Positions 9,017 through 19,138 of a stretch of DNA of 64,000 nucleotides are shown piece after piece. Every line of letters begins with the position of its first letter. The stretch's first letter is position 1. A program made the translations under genes and the position numbers. Below the pieces are notes generated by a model. The model did no database searches and was not told the DNA's origin. It saw only the letters and a program-made list of their open reading frames with translations. Source of the DNA: Indolivaga alginatilytica (GTDB lineage: Bacteria; Bacteroidota; Bacteroidia; Bacteroidales; Dysgonomonadaceae); assembly GCF_003201355.1 (NCBI RefSeq), contig NZ_QICL01000008.1, positions 17,265 through 81,264 of the forward strand, in the 5' to 3' direction.

Positions 9017-10027
9017 TTATTTGCAACCAAATCGATAGGTTAAAGTATCCGTCTTTATTTGATCGGGTTGAAGTATATTCGAAGGGAAATGAGGCTGGTT
9101 AAGAGCATCAGGGTGGTATTGTGCTTCTAGACAAATACCTTCGAAAGGTTGGAATCCGTCGGATAAAAAATCGCCCGTATAAATTAAAACACCGGGCATA
9201 GAAGTGTATAAATCGATTGTCCTACCCGAATCCGGATCTAAAAGAGAAGCTAAAGGGGTATTTTCATTATGTTTGCTCTCTTTTATAAAAAAGGCATTGT
9301 ATCCTTTTAAACTATCATTCTTCAAAGGGAGCATTTTTGCTATTTCTTTATATTCTCCGAAATCGAAAGCGGTATCTTTGACAGGGTATATTTTACCTGT
9401 CGGTAAAAACTCGTTATTCGATTCGAGATATTCCTGTGAGTTTACTTTAAGTTGGTTATTCAATATAGTATTTCTTTTTCCGGACAGGTTAAAATAAGAA
9501 TGATTGGTGAAATTTACAGGAGTTGCTTTGTCTGACCAAGCCGTATATATAATTTGCAATTCGTTGTTATCCGAAAATGAGTATTCGACAGAAAAATTTA
9601 AATTTCCGGGAAAGCCTCCTTCTCTGTCATTGCTTTGTGTATATAATAGGATGCTATTTTCTTTTATCCGATAGTCGAATATTTTCTTGTTGAAGCCATT
9701 ATATCCTCCGTGATTACTGTTTTTACCATCATTTTTATCTAAATGATAACTGTTTCCATTCAACATAAACTCAGCTTTAGATATCCGATTGGCAACACGT
9801 CCTATGGTACTTCCCAGATAGAACTTATCTGAGAAATAATCGGTCGGATTATCATAATGCAGGACAATATTATCAAGTCTGCCTTCCTTATCGGGAACAA
9901 CTACCGATACAATGGTGGCTCCATAATTGAGCATTTCAATATAGGCATTCGATGAGTTTGTTATTCGGAATAACACGATCGGTTTTTCTTTATAAATCGT
10001 AATTTCTTGCGTTGTAACCTTTTCCAT
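9017..10027 (-). CDS. galM: Aldose 1-epimerase (galactose mutarotase)
   Basis: The 336-residue protein interconverts alpha- and beta-anomers of aldohexoses, preparing galactose released from alpha-galactosides for the Leloir pathway. Family landmarks are GSTIGRVANRI near residue 73, the substrate-binding His in SNHGGYNGF (about 107), the catalytic His in NFTNHSYFNLSG (about 177) and the C-terminal catalytic Glu in GICLEAQYHPDALN (about 303). There is no signal peptide, so it should act in the cytoplasm. It is the last gene of the minus-strand PUL, separated from susD by a stable hairpin. Its presence with GH36 and the sugar MFS supports galactose as a product of this locus. Confidence 0.92.
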   Translation of the reverse strand: MEKVTTQEITIYKEKPIVLFRITNSSNAYIEMLNYGATIVSVVVPDKEGRLDNIVLHYDNPTDYFSDKFYLGSTIGRVANRISKAEFMLNGNSYHLDKNDGKNSNHGGYNGFNKKIFDYRIKENSILLYTQSNDREGGFPGNLNFSVEYSFSDNNELQIIYTAWSDKATPVNFTNHSYFNLSGKRNTILNNQLKVNSQEYLESNNEFLPTGKIYPVKDTAFDFGEYKEIAKMLPLKNDSLKGYNAFFIKESKHNENTPLASLLDPDSGRTIDLYTSMPGVLIYTGDFLSDGFQPFEGICLEAQYHPDALNQPHFPSNILQPDQIKTDTLTYRFGCK

Positions 10028-10042
10028 ACTAAATAATTATTA

Positions 10043-10075
10043 GAATACTCTCCCGAAACTTTCGGGAGAGTATTC
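10043..10075. terminator. Strong intercistronic hairpin between susD and galM
   Basis: A perfect 15-bp stem (GAATACTCTCCCGAA at 10043-10057 and its complement at 10061-10075) has only three unpaired bases. No U-run follows on the minus strand, so it more likely causes partial termination or protects the upstream susCD mRNA end than acts as a full terminator. Confidence 0.7.
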
Positions 10076-10091
10076 TTGTCATAACCTAAAA

Positions 10092-11639
10092 TCAATAATT
10101 GCCATATCCCGGATTTTGATCTTCCTCGCTGATATCTTCATTTTGTTTTATTTCAGTCAACGGAATAGGATATCTGCTATGGAATTGTTGTATGGTTCCG
10201 CTCGCTTTAGTCCATTTGTTATGTGTTTTTACTAATTCAACAAATTTACCTGTACGAATCAAATCCATGCGCCTCCAGCCTTCGAAACAAAGTTCGCGCA
10301 TACGCTCATCCATGATATTCTTTCTGAAATCTTCCTGAGACATTCCCGTACTCCATTTTTTATTATCGGGTAACGAACCACCCCATGCACGGCTGCGAAT
10401 GTTGGCATTCACTATATTAACAGCATCAGATGTTTTTCCTGTCTCATTGAGGCACTCGGCATAACATAAATATATATCAGCCAAACGGAGGTAGTGAACA
10501 TTCTTTCCCGAATACCAGAAGCTGGTTACTCTATCGGTACGTTTATCCTCGTATTTTTTAATGTGAGGATCCAGCTCATCACCTCCAAATCCACCGGGGA
10601 GTGTAGGTTTATAATCATCATATTGGAAATCGTACCTGATGCTCTCACTCTTACGTAGATCTCCGTCTTCCCATATACCACCTTCCGACGCATTATTATA
10701 GCAATATATAGTAGGCAGTATAAGGTCGTAACCTCCGAAATAACAATATCCGTTTGCTACATCGGCAAGAGCCCGTGAACCTGTTTGCCATTGAATCTGG
10801 TTATTATCAGGGTATACAATACTAAACTGATATTCATAAATAGATTCTGTTGTATTGGGTTTATTAGGATCAAATAAATCGGCATAATTAGCAACCAATC
10901 TGTAATTGCCATTATCTATTACTTTTTTGAAATATTCGGCTGCTTTAGCATAATCCCGTATTCCCGATTCGATTAAAGCCGAGAGATACACCTTTCCGAG
11001 TAATGCTTGTGCAGCACCTTTAGATACTTTCCGTTTATCGGTTTGCTTTTCAGGCAAATATTGTTCGGCACGTTCCAGATCCTTGATGATTAAATCATAT
11101 ACAAGGGCTAATGGTTGTCTGGTCAGTCCATGCACTGGAGTAATTTTAGCATCTATAAGGGGGATTTCGCCCCAATATTGTGTCAATTCGAAATTTAATA
11201 CAGCTCTGATAAAACATGCTTCTCCCAGCAAAGGTTTTAGTTCTTCGGGAGTATTTATTTCTAAATTCTTTACAGCTTTAGCTGCGGCACTAACCAAACG
11301 CCAACGACTGTCCCATTGCTGAGTAAGTGCATTATTGGAAGGAGAAAGTGAGCCGTCGTATCTGTCCAATGCAGCCTGATCGCGGTCGGTACTAACCTGA
11401 AATGCCCCTTGTTGAGATTCGTCCGAACCCAATTGAAACATCAAACCTCCTCTATCTTTCCGTATATCCCGCCATTGATTATACAGACTTCCTATAAGAG
11501 CTTCCGTATGATTGAGGTATGCTTCTTCTTCAGTAAGGGCTGTTTTGGGATCATTATCAAAGAAATCCGAACACGATGTTGATAATAATGTGATTATCAT
11601 CATCAATCCTATTATTTTTTTAGCATTCATAATATTCAT
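10092..11639 (-). CDS. SusD/RagB-family lipoprotein of the alpha-galactoside PUL
   Basis: The 515-residue protein has a lipoprotein signal peptide ending in STSC (Cys23 from the first Met). A start at the fourth codon (11630, giving MNAKKIIGLMM) is equally possible. The mature N-terminus is acidic (SDFFDND). SusD landmarks include EACFIRAVLNFELTQYWGEIPL (the TPR-like helices that contact SusC), ADIYLCYAECLNETG, ERMRELCFEGWRRMDLIRTG and the closing SRYPIPLTEIKQNEDISEEDQNPGYGNY. It should bind the target oligosaccharide at the cell surface in complex with the SusC encoded 40 bp upstream. The substrate prediction, an alpha-galactoside, comes only from the neighbouring enzymes. Confidence 0.94.
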   Translation of the reverse strand: MNIMNAKKIIGLMMIITLLSTSCSDFFDNDPKTALTEEEAYLNHTEALIGSLYNQWRDIRKDRGGLMFQLGSDESQQGAFQVSTDRDQAALDRYDGSLSPSNNALTQQWDSRWRLVSAAAKAVKNLEINTPEELKPLLGEACFIRAVLNFELTQYWGEIPLIDAKITPVHGLTRQPLALVYDLIIKDLERAEQYLPEKQTDKRKVSKGAAQALLGKVYLSALIESGIRDYAKAAEYFKKVIDNGNYRLVANYADLFDPNKPNTTESIYEYQFSIVYPDNNQIQWQTGSRALADVANGYCYFGGYDLILPTIYCYNNASEGGIWEDGDLRKSESIRYDFQYDDYKPTLPGGFGGDELDPHIKKYEDKRTDRVTSFWYSGKNVHYLRLADIYLCYAECLNETGKTSDAVNIVNANIRSRAWGGSLPDNKKWSTGMSQEDFRKNIMDERMRELCFEGWRRMDLIRTGKFVELVKTHNKWTKASGTIQQFHSRYPIPLTEIKQNEDISEEDQNPGYGNY

Positions 11640-11679
11640 TTTTTATTAATGTCTAACTGTTACTTATATAATAAATAGC

Positions 11680-14600
11680 TTAAAATCCAAATCGTACCCC
11701 AACCACATACATTTTGGTTGCAGGATATGAGTCTCCTGTTTCAGGGTCATAACCTTTAAAGTCCGTAACAGTGAGTAGATTATTTCCGGTGAAGTATAGG
11801 AGCGCATTATTCAACTTAATATTTTCCAATACCGATTTAGGAAGATTATAAGACAGAGTTATAGCGGCCATCCTCAGGAAAGATGAGTTTTGCACACCCA
11901 GATCTACATCTCCATAAGTAAAACGGCCTCCATCGCGATAGGCACGTGGAATATTGGTATTTGTATTTTCAGGAGTCCATCGGTTTTTCAGATCTTCGTG
12001 TGAGGCGGTCATTCCGCTTCCCGACATCATGGTTTCATAAAGTCCGCTTAGTTTCTTTCCTCCGGAAGAATAATTGAAAATAGCACTTAATCCTATTCCT
12101 TTATAATTGAAGTCTGTCGAAAATCCCCCGAAGAATTTAGGATCTGTTTTACCAACTATGGTGCGGTCGAGATCGTCTATAACATCGTCTCCATTCAAAT
12201 CTTTAGGTAAAATGTCTCCTACTTGTACAGTACGGCCGCCAACATCTAGTTTTCCGTTATTTATTCGTTCAACATCGGCTTGAGTGGCTAGCCTGTCAAA
12301 CTTATAGGTATAGATAGAGTTAAGAGATTCTCCTAAGAAAATATTACCTTCTCTTTGGATTTCAACACCGGTATACCCTCCTTTATTCCAAATCACATCT
12401 ACATCACCATAGAGTTTCTTTATCTTATTCTTATTGAAAGAAATATTACCCGATACATTCCATTTAAAGTCCTTAGTATCAACAATAGCTCCGTTTACCG
12501 AAAATTCGAATCCATTGTTTTGCAGTTCTCCTACATTAGCTATAGTGTTAGTATATCCACTCATAGAAGACAAAGATCTTTGCATTAGCAGATCGGTATT
12601 TTTAATATTATAATAATCGGCAGTGAAAGATAATCTGTTTTGAAGAATACTCACATCAAGACCAAAGTTCCATTGTTTTTGTTTTTCCCATCTAAGGTCG
12701 GTATTGCCCATTTTTCCATCCGATCTGGGAAGAACAGTTCCTCCTGAAACATAAGGAAGCCAAAGCGAATAAATGGCATAAAGAGGTATGTTCTGATTAC
12801 CGACAATACCATATCCTGCTCTAAGTTTCAACTGATCAAAAATATTTAATTTCTTCACAAAATCTTCGTTAGCAACATTCCACGATAATGCCAGTGAAGG
12901 GAAAGTACCCCATCGGTTTTGAGGTGAAATTTTGGATGAGCCTTCTTGTCTTACGGTTAATGTTGCAAAATATTTGTTGTCATATGAATAATTAGCTCTT
13001 TGAACAAATGCCATAATGCTGCTATTCGTGAAATCCGAACTGAGGTCAAAGACGTCTTTCTTTGTTGCTCCCTTCAAAGAATAATAGGAAAATTCGTCAG
13101 AAGCAAAACCTCTGCCTTTTACCTGATTAAATTGCCATTGGTTTTTAGAGACATTGATTGCCACCATAGCGAATAATTTGTGTTTCTTGGCAAATGTAGT
13201 TTCGTAAGAAGCCGATCCGTCCCACTGCCAGTTAAACCATTCGTCTTTACGGTGAGAAGCTTCTCCGTCATAAGCATTACGGATCGATTGTCCTACATTT
13301 TTGGGTGTATACCAATATTCCTGCTGATCCATTTTATCGATAGAAAGAGTATTTCTGATGTTTAACCCTTCCATCGGGTTTAGATTTACATAATTGGCTG
13401 ATATCAATCGGTTTTGCATTCGATCCCCATCTATAGTAAGACTTAAAATCGGATTATAGACACCTGTTTGTACGGCCGATCCCCATTTCATATAAATATC
13501 GGTATCGTTAATCGGATACATGGGGTTTGCTGTCATGGCATTCCAAAATACACTGCTTTCCGTTAAGCCATAACTACCCCTTATATAAGAAGTTGTTGTG
13601 CCTACTTTTACCCAGGGCTTAAGGCTTCTCTCGATATTTACTTTACCATTGAATCGTTCGAAATCGGAATTCTTAACTAATCCTTCTTGTTTTGAATAAC
13701 CAAAGCTCAGGTAGTAATTTCCTTTTTCGTCGGCATCCGAAAAACTTACAGTATGGTTTTGTTGAAAACCTTTTCGGGTAACTTCGTCCAGCCAATTGTA
13801 GCTTTGCCCGGCTTTGTAGGAAGCATGTTCATAATCAGCAAAAACATCAAAATTCTCAGGCGAGGTTATTTGGCTGATATAATTCTGCCTGTTAGCTGTA
13901 GGATTTTTATCCATATATGTATTAGCGGCAGCATCTACGCGCAGATTATAGATATCATTGGTTCCCATAAGTGGCATTTTCTTGGTGTAATCAGAGAATC
14001 CAACCCATCCGTCATAGGTGATCTGACCTCCTTTTTTACCTCTTTTGGTTGTAATAACTACCACTCCGTTAGCACCTCTCGATCCGTAGAGAGAGGTTGC
14101 AGAGGCATCTTTAAGGATATCGATAGATGCTATATCCTCGGGGTTGACAAGGTTAAAACCTCCGTCTAATACAACCCCGTCTATTACATAGATAGGATCA
14201 GTCCCGAATTGAATGGAGTTGTTCCCACGTATTTTTATCTGCGTACTTGCTCCTCCCGGATTGGGGTCTTTCGAAATGTAAACACCCGCAACTCGTCCCT
14301 GTAATGCTTCGTTTACACTGAGTACAGGAAGTTCTTCCAGTTTGTCGCTCGAGATCCGACCTACTGCACCCGTCAGATCACTTTTTTTCATCGATACCCC
14401 GACAACAACTACTGACTCGAGGTCGATAGAGTTTTCTGTCATTTTAACATCGATAAAGGACCTCCCCTGAACAGGAATATTCTGACTCTGATATCCCAAC
14501 AGGGTGATTATTAATGTACTGTTTTTATCAACCATAAGGGAAAAGTTACCATCGAGGTCGGTTATTGTACCTTTGGTCTTATCTTTTGTATCAACAATTG

Positions 14601-14727
14601 TAGTTCCGATGATTGCCTCTCCGGTTGTTGCATCGGTTACCTTTCCATCCACTTTTATTGTTTGCGAATGTACATATCCGCATATTAGCAGAAATATACA
14701 CATAATTAGCACTCTGCACTTTTTCAT
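11680..14727 (-). CDS. SusC/RagA-family TonB-dependent transporter of the alpha-galactoside PUL
   Basis: The protein has 1015 residues: signal peptide (about 1-21, ending in VHSQ), carboxypeptidase-regulatory-like domain (about 25-100), TonB-box region (ESVVVVGVSMKKSDLTGAVG), plug domain with IKIRGNNSIQFGTDPIYVID and LKDASATSLYGSRGANGVVV, and a barrel ending in KMYVVGVRFGF. It imports glycan fragments across the outer membrane using TonB energy. There is no STN domain, consistent with control by the AraC regulator of this PUL rather than a sigma/anti-sigma pair. It is transcribed after the two GH97 genes and before susD, an order in which enzymes come first. Confidence 0.95.
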   Translation of the reverse strand: MKKCRVLIMCIFLLICGYVHSQTIKVDGKVTDATTGEAIIGTTIVDTKDKTKGTITDLDGNFSLMVDKNSTLIITLLGYQSQNIPVQGRSFIDVKMTENSIDLESVVVVGVSMKKSDLTGAVGRISSDKLEELPVLSVNEALQGRVAGVYISKDPNPGGASTQIKIRGNNSIQFGTDPIYVIDGVVLDGGFNLVNPEDIASIDILKDASATSLYGSRGANGVVVITTKRGKKGGQITYDGWVGFSDYTKKMPLMGTNDIYNLRVDAAANTYMDKNPTANRQNYISQITSPENFDVFADYEHASYKAGQSYNWLDEVTRKGFQQNHTVSFSDADEKGNYYLSFGYSKQEGLVKNSDFERFNGKVNIERSLKPWVKVGTTTSYIRGSYGLTESSVFWNAMTANPMYPINDTDIYMKWGSAVQTGVYNPILSLTIDGDRMQNRLISANYVNLNPMEGLNIRNTLSIDKMDQQEYWYTPKNVGQSIRNAYDGEASHRKDEWFNWQWDGSASYETTFAKKHKLFAMVAINVSKNQWQFNQVKGRGFASDEFSYYSLKGATKKDVFDLSSDFTNSSIMAFVQRANYSYDNKYFATLTVRQEGSSKISPQNRWGTFPSLALSWNVANEDFVKKLNIFDQLKLRAGYGIVGNQNIPLYAIYSLWLPYVSGGTVLPRSDGKMGNTDLRWEKQKQWNFGLDVSILQNRLSFTADYYNIKNTDLLMQRSLSSMSGYTNTIANVGELQNNGFEFSVNGAIVDTKDFKWNVSGNISFNKNKIKKLYGDVDVIWNKGGYTGVEIQREGNIFLGESLNSIYTYKFDRLATQADVERINNGKLDVGGRTVQVGDILPKDLNGDDVIDDLDRTIVGKTDPKFFGGFSTDFNYKGIGLSAIFNYSSGGKKLSGLYETMMSGSGMTASHEDLKNRWTPENTNTNIPRAYRDGGRFTYGDVDLGVQNSSFLRMAAITLSYNLPKSVLENIKLNNALLYFTGNNLLTVTDFKGYDPETGDSYPATKMYVVGVRFGF

Positions 14728-14815
14728 GATACTATGTATTAGTTTATTTAATTAAAAAGGTTTCTGTGAATAGCTGTTTTTCTTCGTTTTTCTTTACATA
14801 CGATTTCGATTTTAG

Positions 14816-17011
14816 TTATTTAATAAATTTATTAGAGTAGTGGTTGTTTTCTGTTTCTACCCTGAGAAGATGTACTCCTTTGTTTAGTTCTTCAATATTC
14901 AGGGTGTATTCTTTTACGTTATTTTCTGCTATTGTCTTTTGAAAAGATAGTCTCCCCGTTATATCATATATCCAAATATTTCGAAGTAGTTCGGGTGCTT
15001 GGATATATAATTGAGAATGTTTCGTATAGGAGAGAAAACCATTATCTAGAGTTTCTTTTTCTATGCCTGAGGTTGATGATTCGGTCACTCGTAAAGCAAA
15101 TCCGCCTTCGGGTGATAATTTGAATTTCACTTTCGATTCACTGGTCACTTTTAGCGTTTCATAAGTGTAAGCTGTTGCATCATTATCCGTATTATCGTTG
15201 TCTCTGTATACTTGTATCTCATACGGTTTACCTGCATCAAGAAAGTCGAAGCTCACTTCAAGTTGTCTGCCTTTGCTGTTTGTCATTCCTCCGACAAACC
15301 ACTCATTTGCGTTCTTCTTTGCTATCACAGCATATTCTCCTACTTCCGCATCAAGTGGCAGGGTTTTATCCCATACGGTGGGTACATGTGAGAAGAATTC
15401 CGAGATGTTTTTATATTTTGCATATTCTATCGGTGAGTCACAGAGATAACCCATAGGTTGGTCAAACATCACATACATGGCTAATTCGTGCGCACGGGTT
15501 CCTATACTCATAGGCACACCTGTGCCTATTGGAGTGAATTGAGAAAGGTGTTTGTTTCTCATCGATCCCGGAGTATAATCCAGAGGACCTGCCAACATAC
15601 GTATAAAAGGAAATTGCAGATGGTAATCGGCATTGGGGGTGGTGTCCCATTTATCACATTCTGCACCGCGTACGGCTTCGAAGTTTATAATATTCGGGTA
15701 AGCTCTTTGCAATCCTGTGGGTTTAGGGCAACCGTGCAGAACAAGGAGCATTTCTCTGTCGGCACAATCTTTAGCCAGTTTTTCGATCCAGTTCATAGCT
15801 ATCTGGTCGTCTCTTTCTATCAGGTCGATTTTTACTCCTGCTGCTCCGTAGTTTTTTAGTTGGGTGATTCTGTTCGGATTTGTAACAGGAAGGTTGATAA
15901 AATCCCAAAGAATTACTTTTACATTTTTCGATTTGGCATAATTACAAACCTGCACAACAAAACTATCGCTCCATCCCGCATCCATAGTCAGGTATTCAAT
16001 CTTGTTGGCTGCTGCATAATCGATGTAATATTTGTAGCTTTCGTAGCTTAGAGTTCCCGATGGATTTACTCCTTCCAGTATGCCGTCATGCCACCATTCC
16101 CATACCGATTTTCCGGGTTGAATCCAATCCGTGTTTATTATTTCCTGAGTTTTGGCAAGTTTAAATATCAATTCGTTATTTAGTAAGTCTTTGTCTTCTT
16201 CGGAGACAATTACTACTCTCCAGGGATATGTACGGGTACCCGATGTACGTGCCAGATAATCGTAACGTTCTGTAACCCGGTGATATTTATATACATCATT
16301 GGGATCAGTTACAGTTTTGGGATATTGAGCCCATTTGCCTTTCATGGCATTTGTTCCCGACGGTTGGATATACATTCCCGGATAATCCGATAAATCGGAC
16401 TCAGCTATTACTACACGAATGCCCGTAGGGTACGAAAACATGGCAGGCGTAATAGAGAAAGAGCCGGAAGGTATTTCTGCAATACTGTTGTGGAAAGTGT
16501 ATACACGTTCCCACGATTCCATTTTTTGATCGGCTTCGGGATACCATACGGTAGGAGTACCCGAAAAGTTGAATTCTGCCTGTTCGCTGTTTACAACGAC
16601 ATCGCCTCCCAGCCGGGTACGGAAACGATAAGCTACACCTTCGTCGTATGCACGGACGATCAGCGAATAATTCTGATCGAAGTCTATTGTCGTTTCGTTG
16701 TAGTTCTCTTCCATAGTTTTATTTTTTCCATAAACCAATGGTATATCTCCTTTGACTTCTTTTGAAGAAGAATTGCTTACAGTTCCGTTTTTGCCTATAG
16801 TAATTCCGTTGTTTAAAGCGATGGATATCAGAGAGGGTTTGATAAGTTCAACATTATCACATTCTACAGAATATGTAATGTCTTGTCCTATATCCACTTT
16901 AATGGTCAGGGCTTTGTTCGGAGACTGAACAATGTATTGAGTCGCCTGCACAAATTGTGCTGAAAACAATAGTAGCAGGCTATATGCCACGAACCGGATT
17001 TTTGTTTTCAT
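14816..17011 (-). CDS. GH97 glycosidase (retaining type, predicted alpha-galactosidase) with type IX sorting domain
   Basis: The 731-residue protein has a Sec signal peptide (about 1-23, ending VQA) without a lipobox Cys. The GH97 N-terminal beta-sandwich, the (beta/alpha)8 barrel and a C-terminal beta domain span about residues 25-650. In GVKIDLIERDDQ, Asp396 matches the nucleophile position of retaining GH97 enzymes, whereas inverting SusB-type alpha-glucosidases have Gly there. Glu451 in AVRGAE matches the acid/base, and the HE of SusB is replaced by HG. Retaining GH97 members characterised so far are alpha-galactosidases. The last about 75 residues (WIYDITGRLSFQK to LLRVETENNHYSNKFIK) resemble a type A sorting domain for the type IX secretion system, implying surface or extracellular delivery. 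It lies 152 bp downstream of a second GH97 gene. Confidence 0.88.
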   Translation of the reverse strand: MKTKIRFVAYSLLLLFSAQFVQATQYIVQSPNKALTIKVDIGQDITYSVECDNVELIKPSLISIALNNGITIGKNGTVSNSSSKEVKGDIPLVYGKNKTMEENYNETTIDFDQNYSLIVRAYDEGVAYRFRTRLGGDVVVNSEQAEFNFSGTPTVWYPEADQKMESWERVYTFHNSIAEIPSGSFSITPAMFSYPTGIRVVIAESDLSDYPGMYIQPSGTNAMKGKWAQYPKTVTDPNDVYKYHRVTERYDYLARTSGTRTYPWRVVIVSEEDKDLLNNELIFKLAKTQEIINTDWIQPGKSVWEWWHDGILEGVNPSGTLSYESYKYYIDYAAANKIEYLTMDAGWSDSFVVQVCNYAKSKNVKVILWDFINLPVTNPNRITQLKNYGAAGVKIDLIERDDQIAMNWIEKLAKDCADREMLLVLHGCPKPTGLQRAYPNIINFEAVRGAECDKWDTTPNADYHLQFPFIRMLAGPLDYTPGSMRNKHLSQFTPIGTGVPMSIGTRAHELAMYVMFDQPMGYLCDSPIEYAKYKNISEFFSHVPTVWDKTLPLDAEVGEYAVIAKKNANEWFVGGMTNSKGRQLEVSFDFLDAGKPYEIQVYRDNDNTDNDATAYTYETLKVTSESKVKFKLSPEGGFALRVTESSTSGIEKETLDNGFLSYTKHSQLYIQAPELLRNIWIYDITGRLSFQKTIAENNVKEYTLNIEELNKGVHLLRVETENNHYSNKFIK

Positions 17012-17163
17012 AATGCTGTTTTTTTAAGGATTAGGATTATAAATTTGTTTCCTTTTTTGCATATACAGTAAGGTTGAAGCTTGTTGTTACGGTTTGTAAA
17101 TGACCATAAAAGGCGTTCCCTACTATTAAAACAGGGTGATAAATATTACGTTACTGATTGTAA

Positions 17164-19122
17164 TTATTTAGCGTATATGCGCATTGCTGTCCCCCCTCCG
17201 GCGGCTAGTGGAATTGTCATTCTTGTAGTATTATCTACATTTTTTGTTTCGTAGATATATCGATCTGCATACAGATTGGCATCTGTTCCGTCTTTGTAGA
17301 TTTCTGCCGTATACTGTACTCCTTCTGTGAGGAACGAAAAATCGACTACTACATCCCGTGCAGTCCAATTGGTCATTCCGCCAACGTACCATTCATTGCC
17401 CTTTTGTTTAGCTATTAAAGCATACTGTCCAACCTTAGCAGCTAGTACTTTGGTATCATCAAAAGTGGTGGGTACTTTCGATAAGAACTTCATTATATCG
17501 GGATATTTGCGGTACTCACTCGGAGAGTCACAAAGCATAGCCAGATATTGATCGTAGATAACGAACATCGACAATTCGTGGCAACGAGTTCCTTGTGCAG
17601 AAGGTAATCCCGGATCAATCGGCTTAAACATCTGAGGCGATTTGTTACGCATAGCTCCCGGAGTATAATCCAACGAACCTCCTAACATGCGGATAAAGGG
17701 AAATGTTACATGATGTTGTGGGTTAGCTGTCAAATCCCATTTCGAACACTCGGCTCCCCGTACAGCTTCGAAATTGACAATATTAGGATACATACGTTGA
17801 AGCCCTGTCGGTTTGCTGCAACCATGAAAATTAACCATCAGTTTATGTTCCGCAGCTTTTTTGGCAATGGTTTCGTACCATTCCATAGCCAGTTGGTCGT
17901 CACGGTCGAAGAAGTCAACTTTGATACCTACCGCACCCCAGTTATGCATCATTTCCAGATATTCGTCGGCATGATCGGTCAAAGCCATAGCAACGCACCA
18001 TAAGAAAACACCTACATTTTTAGATTTTCCATAACTGATAACCTCTTGCACGTCTACTTTAGGATTGGTTTGGGACAGGTCGAAAATGTGTGACCATCCT
18101 GCATCGATCATTAAATATTCGAGACCGTTTTCGGCTGCAAAATCAATGTAATGTTTATACAATGCCGTATTTCGGTTATCCATCCCCGAAGGTATATCCG
18201 CATTGGGAAGCATAGCATCGTGCCACCATTCCCAGGCTGCTTTTCCGGGTTTTATCCAATCAACATCAGTCAATATTTGAGGTTTCGCCAGTTTATAAAT
18301 GATTTCATTGGTAAGTAGTTCTTTATCATCATCGGTAACTATGATTACCCGCCAGGGAAATTCGCGTTTACCTTCTGTTTTAGCTATATAATCCCGGGTC
18401 TTTTGTACTACAGATACAAATCCCCAACTGCCCAAAGCGGTACTATCGGGATATTGTGCAAAATTAGAGTTGAATCCTTTGTTATTTTTCACCAGATACA
18501 TTCCCGGATAATCTCTTACATCCGACTCGGTAACCACTACTTTTGTTCCGTCAGGCATGGAATAGAGTACAGGTGTAATTGCTTTCTTGCCATCCAAAAT
18601 GGCTGAGGCTGAGGCATAATCCATATACATCAATTCCCAAGCGGTGTAATTAGCTGTCTCAGCAAATATTACTGCCGGATCATCGGTGATATTGACATTC
18701 ATAACCTCGTTGCGAACAATGATGTCGCTATCCATTTCGGTGACAAAACGATAGGCAACCCCATCGTTATAGGCTCTGATTACGAGAGAATAGTTTCCCT
18801 CGAAATCAATTCGGGTCTCATTGTATTTATCGGAAAGTTCTTTGAATTTCCCATATAGAGGGGTTATCTTTTCATCTGCCGAGCGGCTTACTACCTTCTT
18901 AATCTTAGCATTTACAGCCAGATTTTTATCTTGTAGTTGGAGGCCAATAACAGAAGGTGCGATAATTTCTTTTCCTTTAAATAATACTTTGTATGAGATG
19001 GAATCTTCGGTATTGATCTGTATAGTCAATCTTGAATCGGGTGATGAAACCACAAAGTCCTTCTCCTTGCAGCTTGCAAAGAGAAGAACACTCAATAGTA
19101 ATATAACATGTGCTTTTATCAT
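17164..19122 (-). CDS. GH97 glycosidase lipoprotein (retaining type, predicted alpha-galactosidase)
   Basis: I place the start at 19122, because this gives a 652-residue protein beginning MIKAHVILLLSVLLFASCKE, a textbook lipoprotein signal with Cys18. An upstream in-frame Met would add 23 non-signal residues. The GH97 fold is complete. Asp403 in GIKVDFFDRDDQ is the predicted nucleophile and Glu458 in AVRGAE the predicted acid/base. The HGCSKPTG segment lacks the general-base Glu of inverting SusB enzymes. It lacks the sorting domain of its downstream paralog, so it is probably membrane-anchored in the periplasm or at the surface. The gene is 16 bp from the stop of the upstream GH36 gene, so the two are co-transcribed. 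Substrate specificity is inferred from active-site residues and context. Confidence 0.88.
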   Translation of the reverse strand: MIKAHVILLLSVLLFASCKEKDFVVSSPDSRLTIQINTEDSISYKVLFKGKEIIAPSVIGLQLQDKNLAVNAKIKKVVSRSADEKITPLYGKFKELSDKYNETRIDFEGNYSLVIRAYNDGVAYRFVTEMDSDIIVRNEVMNVNITDDPAVIFAETANYTAWELMYMDYASASAILDGKKAITPVLYSMPDGTKVVVTESDVRDYPGMYLVKNNKGFNSNFAQYPDSTALGSWGFVSVVQKTRDYIAKTEGKREFPWRVIIVTDDDKELLTNEIIYKLAKPQILTDVDWIKPGKAAWEWWHDAMLPNADIPSGMDNRNTALYKHYIDFAAENGLEYLMIDAGWSHIFDLSQTNPKVDVQEVISYGKSKNVGVFLWCVAMALTDHADEYLEMMHNWGAVGIKVDFFDRDDQLAMEWYETIAKKAAEHKLMVNFHGCSKPTGLQRMYPNIVNFEAVRGAECSKWDLTANPQHHVTFPFIRMLGGSLDYTPGAMRNKSPQMFKPIDPGLPSAQGTRCHELSMFVIYDQYLAMLCDSPSEYRKYPDIMKFLSKVPTTFDDTKVLAAKVGQYALIAKQKGNEWYVGGMTNWTARDVVVDFSFLTEGVQYTAEIYKDGTDANLYADRYIYETKNVDNTTRMTIPLAAGGGTAMRIYAK

Positions 19123-19138
19123 GAGTAAGTATTTTAGA

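Noticed and set aside
16490-16765. Antisense frame opposite the N-terminal part of the first GH97 gene
   Set aside because: The GH97 frame has a signal peptide, full-length domain and catalytic residues, so the antisense frame is incidental.
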